Shown in pieces: positions 38,043 through 45,523 of a DNA stretch of 64,000 nucleotides; the stretch's first letter is position 1, and each line of letters begins with the position of its first letter. Source of the stretch: Paraburkholderia megapolitana. GTDB lineage: Bacteria > Pseudomonadota > Gammaproteobacteria > Burkholderiales > Burkholderiaceae. Below the pieces are notes generated by a model that was not told the DNA's origin, ran no database searches, and saw only the letters and a list, made by a program, of their open reading frames with translations. The position numbers and the translations under genes are program-made. The stretch is taken from contig NZ_CP041745.1 in assembly GCF_007556815.1 (NCBI RefSeq), forward strand, positions 186,001 to 250,000. The letters run 5' to 3'.

Positions 38043-38651
38043 ATGAAAACTCGGTTGCCCCGACGTATCGGGAGTTTTTTTGCCTTTTTTGTGCTGGCGG
38101 GGTGCGCGATGCCTCCTGGCCCCGCCGATCAGGCAAGCAACACGCCGCTCAGCACCCGGAGTGCGCATGCAGGCAGTGACCTGACCGCGCCGGTCGCTTA
38201 CGGCGCCGCGTTCGGTGGGCCGGCTTCCGGCGCCGACGCGAAGGCGGGCGACAAGTCGCTTGCCGATGCCGAACCGCTGACCGAAGGCGGACCGGATGTC
38301 TCGGATTTCCAGCAGACCGGTCGCGCTTCCTGGTACGGCCCGCGTTTCCACGGCCGCCGTACCGCGAGCGGCGAGCGCTACAACATGCACGCGCTGACCG
38401 CCGCGCACCGCACGCTGCCGATGGGCTCGTATGTGCGCGTGACGAACCCGACCACAACGCGTTCTGTGATCGTGCGCATCAACGACCGTGGGCCGTACGC
38501 GCGCGGCCGGGTGATCGACCTGTCCTACGCAGCTGCGCTCGAACTGGACCTGCAGCACGCCGGTACGGCGCGCGTGAAGATCGAAGGTCTGTCGCAGCAG
38601 GAAGCGAGAGCCGCACGCAACGAAATACTGGCGGCGAATTCGCCGAAATAA
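38043..38651 (+). CDS. rlpA: Septal ring lytic transglycosylase RlpA family lipoprotein
   Basis: Outer-membrane lipoprotein of 202 aa. The signal peptide ends in lipobox LAGC (Cys about residue 20). A low-complexity linker leads to the double-psi beta-barrel domain at about residues 95-190: GRASWYGPRFHGRRTASGE, LPMGSYVRVTNP and INDRGPYARGRVIDLS, with the Glu/Asp-containing active-site pattern of RlpA. The SPOR domain of Pseudomonas RlpA is absent. RlpA cleaves peptidoglycan strands lacking stem peptides at the division septum. The start MKTRLPRR is the only one giving a signal peptide. The structured region upstream may be its leader. Confidence 0.9.
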   Translation: MKTRLPRRIGSFFAFFVLAGCAMPPGPADQASNTPLSTRSAHAGSDLTAPVAYGAAFGGPASGADAKAGDKSLADAEPLTEGGPDVSDFQQTGRASWYGPRFHGRRTASGERYNMHALTAAHRTLPMGSYVRVTNPTTTRSVIVRINDRGPYARGRVIDLSYAAALELDLQHAGTARVKIEGLSQQEARAARNEILAANSPK

Positions 38652-38710
38652 GCTGGAACGTGGGATCGCGGGCAACTACCGAGTTGCCTCGTGGTCGCCA
38701 GATGTCTCCC

Positions 38711-38745
38711 TGAAGGGCCGCCTCTCGCGGCCCTTCAGTCTTTCT
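38711..38745 (+). terminator. Rho-independent terminator of rlpA, overlapping the rsmI 3' end
   Basis: Stem CTGAAGGGCCGC / GCGGCCCTTCAG with a short loop, followed by TCTTTCTT. It lies between convergent rlpA and rsmI, and its right arm overlaps the rsmI stop codon. Confidence 0.85.
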
Positions 38746-39607
38746 TGAGCGCGAGTGCGCGCGTATAGAGCGCGTTGCGCGATGTACCGGTGATCGAAGC
38801 CGCCACGCGCGCGGCACTGCTCACCGACAGTTCCTCCAGCAGCAGGCCCAGCAGCGTGTCGTGATCCGCTTCGCCGGTTGCCTGCGCTGTCATCCCCTCG
38901 ACCACCAGTACGAATTCGCCGCGTTGCCGGTTTGGATCGGCGGCGAGCCATGCTGGTCCATCGGCCAGGGTGCTCACGTGCAATGCCTCGTGTAACTTCG
39001 TCAGCTCACGGGCGATCAGCATGCGCCGCGTGCCGCCGAACGCCTCGGCGAGCGCCGACACGGTTTCGAGAATGCGGTGCGGTGCTTCGTAGAACACCAT
39101 CGCGTACGGATGTCCTGCGAGCGGCTGCAGCATCGTCGCGCGTTGCTTTGCCTTGGGCGGCAGGAAACCAAGAAACGAGAACGTCTCGGCCCAGTCGCCG
39201 GCTGCGCTCAACGCGGTGGCGAGCGCGCTGGCGCCGGGCAGCGGAACGACCGGGAAGCCCGCCTCGCGCGCCGCTTCGACGAGTTTCGCGCCGGGGTCGG
39301 AAATGCCCGGCGTCCCGGCATCGGACACGTAGGCGACGCGTTCGCCGGCCTGCAGGTATTCGACGATGCGTTGCGCCGCGGCCCGTTCGTTGTGCTGATG
39401 CACGGCGACGAGCGGCTTTGAGATGCCGTAGCGCGCGAGCAGCTGGCCGGTGTTGCGGGTGTCTTCGGCGGCGATGCGGTCAGCGAGTCCGAGCACGTGC
39501 AATGCGCGCAACGTGATGTCGGCGACGTTGCCGATCGGCGTCGCCACGACATAGAGCGCAGGGGCGGGGTACTGCTGCCCTTGCGCGAGTTCGGAGAGAG
39601 GAGTCAT
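38735..39607 (-). CDS. rsmI: 16S rRNA (cytidine(1402)-2'-O)-methyltransferase
   Basis: SAM-dependent enzyme of 290 aa that 2'-O-methylates C1402 of 16S rRNA at the ribosomal P site. Signatures of the tetrapyrrole-methylase-like fold are [20 protein letters not shown] at the N-terminus, [31 protein letters not shown] (the SAM site) and [16 protein letters not shown]. The start [14 protein letters not shown] gives the usual length. The start codon overlaps that of divergent yraN by two bases, so the two promoters must lie inside the opposite genes. The rsmI-yraN-diaA-dolP order matches enterobacteria. Confidence 0.96.
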   Translation of the reverse strand: MTPLSELAQGQQYPAPALYVVATPIGNVADITLRALHVLGLADRIAAEDTRNTGQLLARYGISKPLVAVHQHNERAAAQRIVEYLQAGERVAYVSDAGTPGISDPGAKLVEAAREAGFPVVPLPGASALATALSAAGDWAETFSFLGFLPPKAKQRATMLQPLAGHPYAMVFYEAPHRILETVSALAEAFGGTRRMLIARELTKLHEALHVSTLADGPAWLAADPNRQRGEFVLVVEGMTAQATGEADHDTLLGLLLEELSVSSAARVAASITGTSRNALYTRALALKKD

Positions 39608-40112
39608 GAGACGGAACCCGCAGACAGATGAAGCAAGGCCGCCATTGTGCCACGCAGCCACGCGCGCCCCGGACCGCGTCGCGAGCGCGAGCGCGCCCAC
39701 GCCCGCACGGGTTCAGTCCACCGGCGACAACTTTCCGCGGCAGCGCGGGTCGAAGCTCGTCGGTGCGGCATTTGAAGCACATGCGCTGGTGTTCCTGCAG
39801 CATCAACGGTTGCGCTTCGTGGCACGCAACGTCGTGTGCCGCGGCGGCGAGATCGATCTCGTGATGCGCGATCGCGACGACACGCTCGTATTCGTCGAAG
39901 TGAGGGCGCGTGCGCAGCGCCGCTACGGCGGTGCAGCGGCGAGCGTCGGTTGGCACAAGCGGCAGCGGCTGTTGCGCGCCGCGCAGTTTTTTCTGGCGAC
40001 TCGTTTAGTGCACCAGAACGGCGAGATGCCCGCCTGCCGGTTCGACGTCGTTGCGTTCGAAGCAGGTCGGCTGATCTGGCTACGCGACGCATTTCGCGCC
40101 GACGACCGCTAA
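39606..40112 (+). CDS. yraN: YraN family protein (UPF0102, endonuclease-like fold)
   Basis: Protein of up to 168 aa. The conserved UPF0102 core is at residues 50-130: [42 protein letters not shown] and the basic [14 protein letters not shown]. The E-I-D-L then V-E-V-R pattern resembles Holliday-junction resolvase-like nuclease sites, but the biochemical function of the family is not settled. The first 45 residues (Arg/Pro/Ala-rich) are not part of the family, so a later start is possible; the listed ATG has GAGGAG just upstream. It leads into diaA and dolP. Confidence 0.88.
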   Translation: MRRNPQTDEARPPLCHAATRAPDRVASASAPTPARVQSTGDNFPRQRGSKLVGAAFEAHALVFLQHQRLRFVARNVVCRGGEIDLVMRDRDDTLVFVEVRARAQRRYGGAAASVGWHKRQRLLRAAQFFLATRLVHQNGEMPACRFDVVAFEAGRLIWLRDAFRADDR

Positions 40113-40236
40113 ACCTGCCGGATACCGCGCACGAGTACGCTAAACTTGCGGACGCGAACGGGGTGGATGAACGCCCGATCTTCACAACACGGGCCGCGTG
40201 CGATGCGGCCGCGACGCAGCACACCATAGAGAGTCG

Positions 40237-40824
40237 ATGTCAGTCGAACGCATTCAACAGCACTTCCGCGAAAGCGCGGAGGTGATACACGAAGCCATCG
40301 AAGCGCTGTCGATGCCGATCGCCGCGGCCATCGACGCGATGTTCGCCGCGCTTGCCAACGGTAATCGCATTCTCGCGTGCGGTAACGGCGGTTCCGCCGC
40401 CGACGCGCAGCAGTTCGCCGCCAAACTGCTCGGCCGCTTCGAGCGCGAGCGGCCGGAGCTGCCCGCCATTGCGCTGACCGCCGATTCCTCCGTATTGACC
40501 GCCATCGCCAGTCACTACGCGTTCGAGCAGATCTTTTCGAAGCAGGTCCGCGCGCTCGGTCAGCCGGGCGACGTGCTGTTCGCGCTTTCCGCAGCGGGCG
40601 ACGCCGCCAACGTGCTGGCCGCGATCGACGCCGCACACGAGCGCGAAATGGTCGTGATCGCGCTAAGCGGCAACGGCGGCGGCGCGATCAACGACGTGCT
40701 GAGCGACACCGACATTCACATCTGCGTGCCGTCGGCGCGTACCGCACGTATCCACGAAGTCCATGTGCTGACCATCCATTGTCTGTGCGACGGCATCGAT
40801 GCCATGTTGCTCGGCGAAGATTGA
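40237..40824 (+). CDS. diaA: SIS-domain phosphosugar-binding protein, DiaA/GmhA type
   Basis: Protein of 195 aa with one SIS domain. ACGNGGSAADAQQFAAKLLG carries the phosphosugar-binding GxGxSxxxA-like loop, and FALSAAGDAANVLAAIDAAH is the second SIS motif. The family includes GmhA (sedoheptulose-7-phosphate isomerase) and DiaA, which promotes DnaA loading at the origin. The yraN-SIS-BON order equals E. coli yraN-diaA-dolP, so I favour DiaA; GmhA activity is not excluded. The start MSVERIQQHFRESAEV fits family lengths. Confidence 0.88.
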   Translation: MSVERIQQHFRESAEVIHEAIEALSMPIAAAIDAMFAALANGNRILACGNGGSAADAQQFAAKLLGRFERERPELPAIALTADSSVLTAIASHYAFEQIFSKQVRALGQPGDVLFALSAAGDAANVLAAIDAAHEREMVVIALSGNGGGAINDVLSDTDIHICVPSARTARIHEVHVLTIHCLCDGIDAMLLGED

Positions 40825-40844
40825 CCCAGAAGGAGAGTTTGTTG

Positions 40845-41639
40845 ATGAGCGCAATCCGCGTCAAAAGAACGCTTGTACGTACCACGCTCGTGGTGAGCCT
40901 CGCAGCCGGACTGGCCGCGACCTTGCAGGGCTGTGTGCTGGCTGTGGCCGGCGCGGCCGGCGGCGGTGCGCTACTCGCAACCGACCGTCGCACGCTCGGC
41001 GCGCAGACCGAGGACCGCGAGATTCAGGTGAAGGCGCTGTCCCAGCTCAGCAGCAATCTGCCGGACGCATCGCACATCAATGTGGCGGTCTTCAACCGGC
41101 GCGTGCTGATCACCGGTGAAGTGCCCGACGATGCGTCGAAGCAGAAAGCCGACACGCTGGTGCGCGGTATCAACAACGTGAATTCGATTGCCAACGAACT
41201 CGCGGTGCAGGCGGCCAGTGCGTACACCTCGCGTAGCAACGACACCTACCTCGAAACGCGGGTTAAAACCGCGCTGATCGCAGAGAAGAACATCTCCGCG
41301 AACAACTACAAGGTGGTGTGCGAGCGTGGCATCGTGTACCTGATGGGCCTCGTTACCGTCGACGAAGGCAATCGCGGCGCCGATGTGGCGAGCCGCGTGC
41401 CCGGTGTCGTGCAGGTCGTGAAGGTGTTCCAGTACATCCAGCCGCAGGAAGCGGCCGCTGCGGCAGCGGCGGCATCGGCACCGGCAGCGCCTGGCGCGCA
41501 GCCGGCTGCGAGCGAACCGACAGTTGGCGCCGTGCCGGATTCGTCGGTGAGCTCGCGTCCGCTTGAGCAGCAGGCTCCTGCGCCGGTGACGAACTCGACC
41601 CCCGTACAGCCGGGCAATCCGGCTGCGCCGCAAAAATGA
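40845..41639 (+). CDS. dolP: BON-domain outer-membrane lipoprotein, DolP (YraP) type
   Basis: Lipoprotein of 264 aa. The signal peptide has a lipobox LQGC (about residue 30). Two BON domains follow: about residues 60-125 (IQVKALSQLSSNLPDASHIN, RRVLITGEVPDD) and 130-200 (ETRVKTALIAEKNISANNYK, GIVYLMGLVTVDEG). The last 60 residues are an Ala/Pro/Thr-rich tail not found in E. coli DolP. DolP binds anionic phospholipids at division sites and supports outer-membrane integrity. AAGGAG lies before the ATG. The stop codon overlaps the start of the cytochrome gene (ATGA). Confidence 0.9.
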   Translation: MSAIRVKRTLVRTTLVVSLAAGLAATLQGCVLAVAGAAGGGALLATDRRTLGAQTEDREIQVKALSQLSSNLPDASHINVAVFNRRVLITGEVPDDASKQKADTLVRGINNVNSIANELAVQAASAYTSRSNDTYLETRVKTALIAEKNISANNYKVVCERGIVYLMGLVTVDEGNRGADVASRVPGVVQVVKVFQYIQPQEAAAAAAAASAPAAPGAQPAASEPTVGAVPDSSVSSRPLEQQAPAPVTNSTPVQPGNPAAPQK

Positions 41640-41998
41640 GCGTGGCGGTCGGGATGCGCGGTGTGCGATTGGCTCGATGGATGTGTTCGGCGCTGCTAGT
41701 TGTGGCCTGCGTGCCGGTTGCGCACGCGGCCGATGCGCCGGCCGGCCAGGTGATTGCCAGCCGCAATGCGTGCATGGGTTGTCACGCGGTGGATCGCAAA
41801 CTGGTTGGGCCGGCGTTCCAGCAGATCGCCGCGAAGTACAAGGGCGATCCACAGGCCGGGGCGAAGCTGGCGCGCAAGGTGAAGGACGGCGGGTCGGGCG
41901 TCTGGGGCGTGATTCCGATGCCCTCCCATCCGTCGATGAGCGATGCCGATATCCGCACGGTTGTCGACTGGGTGCTAGCCGGCGCACCGGCCAAATAA
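41636..41998 (+). CDS. Class I c-type cytochrome
   Basis: Periplasmic monohaem cytochrome of 120 aa. A Sec signal peptide (cleavage near VAHA-AD, residue 32) precedes the haem-attachment motif CMGCH at residues 46-50. Conserved GPAFQQIAAKYKGD and the distal Met in GVIPMPSHP complete a cytochrome c551/552-like domain. It overlaps dolP by four bases and is probably translated with it. It carries electrons in the periplasm; the donor and acceptor are not indicated. Confidence 0.93.
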   Translation: MSVAVGMRGVRLARWMCSALLVVACVPVAHAADAPAGQVIASRNACMGCHAVDRKLVGPAFQQIAAKYKGDPQAGAKLARKVKDGGSGVWGVIPMPSHPSMSDADIRTVVDWVLAGAPAK

Positions 41999-42024
41999 GA
42001 CTGTCCGAGCGCTGGCTGGGCGCG

Positions 42025-42054
42025 TGGCAAAACGCAAAAACCGTGTGCTAGAAT
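42025..42054 (+). promoter_or_regulatory. Probable promoter of the tRNA-Ala gene
   Basis: Extended -10 TGC-TAGAAT (TAGAAT at 42049-42054) with TGGCAA as -35 at 42025-42030, spacer 18 bp. It lies 12 bp before the tRNA 5' end. Confidence 0.5.
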
Positions 42055-42066
42055 CCCAACGTCGTT

Positions 42067-42142
<76 letters not shown>

Positions 42143-42164
42143 AACGTATTTCTCGTAGTTCCGC

Positions 42165-42207
42165 ATGAAACGACAAAGCCGGCCTTGTGCCGGCTTTGTC
42201 GTTTCAT
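42165..42207 (+). terminator. 19-bp perfect inverted repeat after tRNA-Ala
   Basis: Arms ATGAAACGACAAAGCCGGC and its exact complement around a CTTGT loop, 22 bases after the tRNA. Probably the tRNA terminator; the stem is unusually long and perfect. Confidence 0.65.
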
Positions 42208-42356
42208 CGCTCCGGCAACAGGCACCTGGCTCTTCGAGTTCCACTGGAGACAGCCTGTCCTTTGTGCGCTATCGCGCCCGCTCTGCGCGTTAGCAATTGC
42301 CGCCGCTCGCCTCCATCGATAGTCTTGGAAAACAGTCTTTCACGAAGGAGAGCGAG

Positions 42357-42737
42357 GTGACCCGTCAGATTGTATTTACACCAAAAGCGGCCAAACCGCC
42401 GCCAACCTACAGCCAGGCAGTCAAAGCCGCGGGCCTGATCTTCGTCTCCGGTACAGCTCCCGTCGATCCGGAGACAGGTGCGATCAAGGGCGCCACTATT
42501 CAGGAGCAGACCCGGCAGTGCATGGTCAACATAGAGGCGATCCTGGAAGAAGCAGGCAGTTCGCTAGGCAAGATTGTCAGCGTTACGGTTGTATTGGCGG
42601 ACGAAGACGACTTTGCTGGCATGAATGAGGAGTGGCTTAAATGGTTTCCTGCCGATCCACCGGCTCGTCAGGGAGCCAAACTGCCTGCGCGTATTCCGGG
42701 GCTTAAGGTTTCTATTGCTGCGATTGCGGAGGCCTAG
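42357..42737 (+). CDS. ridA: RidA family protein (reactive intermediate deaminase)
   Basis: RidA/YjgF/YER057c protein of 126 aa, forming homotrimers that hydrolyse reactive enamine/imine intermediates such as 2-aminoacrylate from PLP enzymes. Visible features are YSQAVKAAGLIFVSGTAPVD, TRQCMVNIEAILEEAGSSLG and the C-terminal ARQGAKLPARIPGLKVSIAAIA. The usual catalytic Arg region (PAR) is present, although PARQGAKLPARI deviates from archetypal PARxxVxVxxLP, so it may be one of the divergent subgroups. The GTG start at 42357 has AAGGAG at good spacing. Confidence 0.87.
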   Translation: MTRQIVFTPKAAKPPPTYSQAVKAAGLIFVSGTAPVDPETGAIKGATIQEQTRQCMVNIEAILEEAGSSLGKIVSVTVVLADEDDFAGMNEEWLKWFPADPPARQGAKLPARIPGLKVSIAAIAEA

Positions 42738-42946
42738 AATTATTCGTCGAGGCAAATGGCTGCGCGGTCGATGAGTGGCACGCTCAACTGCTAATCTCCC
42801 GCGGCCTTACCGGGATCGCCTTGACGCTCGACGTAGTCTTCTCAACCTTGGCCATTCCCATGGAGCCATGGATGCTGGCAATGTTGAGACTTCCTGTCGA
42901 CGCGCCTGCGAGCGCCCATGACGCGACAGCGCTGCGGCCGTCGCTG

Positions 42947-43711
42947 TCACTGCGTTTCGCTGTCGTCGGTGTCTGCATTGGCGATTAACGCTTCCTGATT
43001 CATGGCGGCAGCCGCGAGTGTCGTGGCAAGCTCAGGATGTGCTTCTTTCCGCTCGCTATAGCGGTCCGTGAGGTAGTCCGAACGATCGCGCACCAGTAGC
43101 GTGAACTTGAACAGTTCTTCCATGACGTCGACGACGCGATCGTAATAGGCCGATGGTTTCATCCGCCCGTCCGCGTCGAATTCCGTCCATGCTTTAGCTA
43201 CCGAGGATTGATTCGGAATGGTCACCATGCGCATCCATCGGCCGAGCACGCGCAGCGCATTTACAGCATTGAACGATTGCGAGCCACCGCATACCTGCAT
43301 CACCGCAAGCGTGCGGCCTTGCGTCGGGCGAACACCGCCGCTTTCAAGCGGTAACCAGTCGATCTGATTCTTGAATACAGCCGTCAGGGTGCCGTGACGC
43401 TCCGGGCTGCACCATACATGCCCCTCCGACCACTCCGAAAGCTTGCGTAGCTCGATCACTTTTGGATGATCGGCGGACACGCTATCAGCGAGCGGCAGGC
43501 CGTGCGGATCGAAGACCCGGGTGTCCGCGCCGAAATGGCGCAGGATGCGCTCGGCTTCCAGCGTGAGAAGCTGACTGTACGATGTGGGCCGCAACGAGCC
43601 GTAGAGCAGGAGAATGCGCGGAGCGTGTTGCGAGACGGTGACCGGTTCGAGTTTGTGCAGGTCCGGTGTGTCCAGGTGCGGAGCGCTGACGTTAGGAAGA
43701 TACTGCGTCAT
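42947..43711 (-). CDS. arsH: Arsenical resistance protein ArsH
   Basis: NADPH-dependent FMN reductase-like protein of 254 aa. The FMN-binding [15 protein letters not shown] (Gly-Ser-x-Arg phosphate loop) is near residues 35-49. [28 protein letters not shown] and [20 protein letters not shown] are diagnostic ArsH segments. ArsH oxidises trivalent organoarsenicals such as methylarsenite to less toxic pentavalent forms. It is the last gene of arsR-arsI-arsC-arsH, 72 bp after arsC. No arsenite pump gene lies in this gap, where acr3 or arsB is commonly found. Confidence 0.95.
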   Translation of the reverse strand: MTQYLPNVSAPHLDTPDLHKLEPVTVSQHAPRILLLYGSLRPTSYSQLLTLEAERILRHFGADTRVFDPHGLPLADSVSADHPKVIELRKLSEWSEGHVWCSPERHGTLTAVFKNQIDWLPLESGGVRPTQGRTLAVMQVCGGSQSFNAVNALRVLGRWMRMVTIPNQSSVAKAWTEFDADGRMKPSAYYDRVVDVMEELFKFTLLVRDRSDYLTDRYSERKEAHPELATTLAAAAMNQEALIANADTDDSETQ

Positions 43712-43783
43712 CTAGCGATCTCCATCGTTCGCTGTCGATCGCGCTCATAGCGATCGTCTTTCGATGCCATGTTTCGCTTCATA

Positions 43784-44305
43784 TCAACGCTGCTCATCTG
43801 ATTCCTCTGCCGGTCTCTCGCCGATAGCGTGCATCTCTTGCTGAATCGCGTTGTGATCCAGCACGTGCAGCGGCAGGTTCACGAACTGGCTCACGCGGTT
43901 CATGATCTGCCGATACACCTTGCTGAACACGTTGCGCTTGTCTTCGTCGCTGCCCTCGAACGCGGCAGGATCTTCAAAGCCCCAATGCGCTGTCAGCGGG
44001 TGGCCGGGCCAGATCGGACAGACTTCGCCCGCAGCGTCGTCGCAGACAGTGATGACGAAATCCATGTGCGGTGCATCGGGCGTCGCGAACTCGCCCCAGC
44101 TTTTGCTACGTAGCTGGGACGTGTCATAGCCGAGTGATTCGCAACGCTCGATCGCGAACGGATTCACTGCGCCGGATGGGTGACTGCCTGCGCTATACGC
44201 GCGAAACTTACCCTTTCCAAGGACGTTAAACAGCGCCTCGGCCATGATGCTGCGCGAGCTGTTGCCAGTGCAGAGGATGAGGATCGAATAAGGTTTATCG
44301 CTCAC
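43784..44305 (-). CDS. arsC: Arsenate reductase ArsC, low-molecular-weight phosphatase type
   Basis: Protein of 173 aa of the LMW-protein tyrosine phosphatase fold. The active-site loop CTGNSSRS (C-x5-R, Cys12 and Arg18) is at the N-terminus, and further redox Cys are in VCDDAAGEVCPIWPG. The pattern matches thioredoxin- or mycothiol/glutathione-linked arsenate reductases related to the Bacillus and Burkholderia types. It reduces arsenate to arsenite. The GTG start has GGAG seven bases before it; a much longer in-frame reading upstream overlaps arsI and is not coding. The arsI gene ends 16 bp before it. Confidence 0.92.
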   Translation of the reverse strand: MSDKPYSILILCTGNSSRSIMAEALFNVLGKGKFRAYSAGSHPSGAVNPFAIERCESLGYDTSQLRSKSWGEFATPDAPHMDFVITVCDDAAGEVCPIWPGHPLTAHWGFEDPAAFEGSDEDKRNVFSKVYRQIMNRVSQFVNLPLHVLDHNAIQQEMHAIGERPAEESDEQR

Positions 44306-44321
44306 GTGTCGCTCCGAAGTG

Positions 44322-44768
44322 TTACGACGGATTAGCCGACGCACAACATGCGGTCGACGATTGCGTGTGCGCTTCCGGCTGCTCGCGCGAGTGCCCATAG
44401 ACCGGCGCGGCTTCGAGGGTTCTGAACGTCTCCCACGCGACACCCTGCGGATCGACCGTCCATGCCTTGTCCGACCGGGCATAGCAGCAGGTCGTCCCTA
44501 TCTGCGACTCTACTGGCAGTAGCGCAGCGCTAAAGCGCGCATTCATCTCGGCTAGTTCCGCGTCGGTTTCAACCTGGATACCGATGTGATCGACGCCCGG
44601 TTTCGCACCGCGCCTGGAGATCGCGAAATTTACCGCCGGGTCCACCAGTTCCCATTTGCAGTAATCGGTTTTGAGAACGGTCGGCTCGACGTTGCCGAAC
44701 ATGGCGCTGTAAAACCGGATGCTGTCGTTCAGGCTCTCGACCGCAACGTGAATGTGCATGCGCTTCAT
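44322..44768 (-). CDS. arsI: ArsI/CadI family glyoxalase-fold protein (C-As lyase type)
   Basis: Protein of 148 aa of the vicinal oxygen chelate fold. The N-terminal MKRMHIHVAVESLND carries the first metal ligand His, VDHIGIQV the second (about residue 61) and VAWETFRT the Glu. The adjacent Cys94-Cys95 in GTTCCYARSDKAW match the cysteine pair that binds trivalent organoarsenicals in ArsI. ArsI cleaves the carbon-arsenic bond of methylarsenite, giving arsenite. A Cys-containing C-terminal tail (SSTACCASANPS) may also bind arsenic. It overlaps arsR by four bases. Confidence 0.92.
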   Translation of the reverse strand: MKRMHIHVAVESLNDSIRFYSAMFGNVEPTVLKTDYCKWELVDPAVNFAISRRGAKPGVDHIGIQVETDAELAEMNARFSAALLPVESQIGTTCCYARSDKAWTVDPQGVAWETFRTLEAAPVYGHSREQPEAHTQSSTACCASANPS

Positions 44769-45097
44769 GGTGTGTCTCCGCAGCAGTTTGAGAGATCGCT
44801 GGCGGCACAGGTCGCGCCCGCGCAGCAGTTCTCCGTCAGGAAACCAATCAGGTCCGTCATGGCGTCGAAGTTCGCGGTGTAGATGACGAAACGTCCGTCC
44901 TGTCGCGGCTTCACGAGATCTGCATGTGACAGATCCTTCAAATGAAACGAAAGACTGGAAGGGGAAAGCCCAAGCTGCTGCGCGATTTCGCCGGCGGCCA
45001 TGCCGTCGGGGCCGGCTACAACCAGCAGACGAAAGATCGCAAGGCGCGATTCATGGGCGAGCGCGCTCAGAGCGCGTACAACGAGGTTCGAGTCCAT
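44765..45097 (-). CDS. arsR: ArsR-family arsenic-responsive repressor
   Basis: Repressor of 110 aa with a winged helix-turn-helix (GEIAQQLGLSPSSLSFHLKD, residues 36-55). It lacks the CVC site in helix 3 of E. coli ArsR. Instead it has a C-terminal Cys cluster (Cys91, 92, 97, 105, 106), like the Acidithiobacillus-type ArsR that binds As(III) at C-terminal Cys. First gene of the ars operon. A 38-bp palindrome lies 21 bp upstream and overlaps the likely -35, giving autorepression relieved by arsenite (inference). Confidence 0.93.
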   Translation of the reverse strand: MDSNLVVRALSALAHESRLAIFRLLVVAGPDGMAAGEIAQQLGLSPSSLSFHLKDLSHADLVKPRQDGRFVIYTANFDAMTDLIGFLTENCCAGATCAASDLSNCCGDTP

Positions 45098-45104
45098 GCC
45101 CGGA

Positions 45105-45133
45105 ACGATAGAGCATTCATTTCTATATTTCAA
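45105..45133 (-). promoter_or_regulatory. Candidate arsR promoter
   Basis: On the minus strand, -35 TTGAAA (45128-45133) and -10 TATCGT (45105-45110) with a 17-bp spacer. The -35 lies inside the left arm of the palindrome. It predicts a start close to the arsR ATG, so the mRNA could be leaderless; this is tentative. Confidence 0.35.
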
Positions 45134-45155
45134 GTATTGTTGAAATATAGAAATG
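45118..45155. promoter_or_regulatory. ArsR operator palindrome
   Basis: Two 16-bp perfect inverted arms (CATTTCTATATTTCAA and TTGAAATATAGAAATG) around GTATTG, between arsR and the divergent Cys-rich gene. Position and symmetry fit an ArsR/SmtB-family operator that could govern both directions. Confidence 0.75.
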
Positions 45156-45179
45156 AAGTCCCGATGGGTGGCAGTGCGA

Positions 45180-45216
45180 GCAGGCTATGATCAAAGCCAC
45201 CGTGGACATAGCCTGC
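45180..45216 (+). other. Inverted repeat in the leader of the GDCCVxC gene
   Basis: Ten-bp arms GCAGGCTATG and CATAGCCTGC with a 17-nt spacer, ending about 30 bp before the start codon. Possibly a leader hairpin or a second regulator site. Confidence 0.35.
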
Positions 45217-45244
45217 CTGTCCGCATTGCAGGAGTGAAACCTCG

Positions 45245-45457
45245 ATGAGTACAGCCGTTCTGGAATCCATCCTGACCTGCCCACACTGCGGCTTTGCCAG
45301 GCAAGAAACCATGCCCGCGGATGCTTGCCAGTTTTACTACGAATGCTCGAACTGCAAGGCACTGTTGCGCCCAAAGCCGGGCGATTGCTGCGTGTTCTGC
45401 TCCTTCGGTTCAGTGCCGTGCCCATCGATCCAGCTAGAACGTGGATGCTGTAGATAG
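45245..45457 (+). CDS. GDCCVxC domain-containing small Cys-rich protein
   Basis: A 70-aa protein with the named motif PGDCCVFCSFG (Cys48, Cys49, Cys52) and further pairs CPHC (12-15) and CSNC (34-37), eleven Cys in total. The arrangement suggests binding of zinc or other thiophilic metals. Such proteins occur beside metal or mercury/arsenic resistance genes in Burkholderiales and other proteobacteria; the function is not established. It is divergent from arsR across the shared operator, so it is probably induced with the ars operon. GCAGGAG lies upstream of the ATG. Confidence 0.9.
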   Translation: MSTAVLESILTCPHCGFARQETMPADACQFYYECSNCKALLRPKPGDCCVFCSFGSVPCPSIQLERGCCR

Positions 45458-45523
45458 CAAACGCAGAAACGGGTGCTGCAGCAAGCAGCACCCGGAGATG
45501 ACCTGGCCGACTTCTGTTGAGCG

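Noticed and set aside
42784..42978. 64-aa minus-strand frame next to arsH
   Set aside because: It overlaps the arsH 3' end, has no recognised domain and no supporting context.
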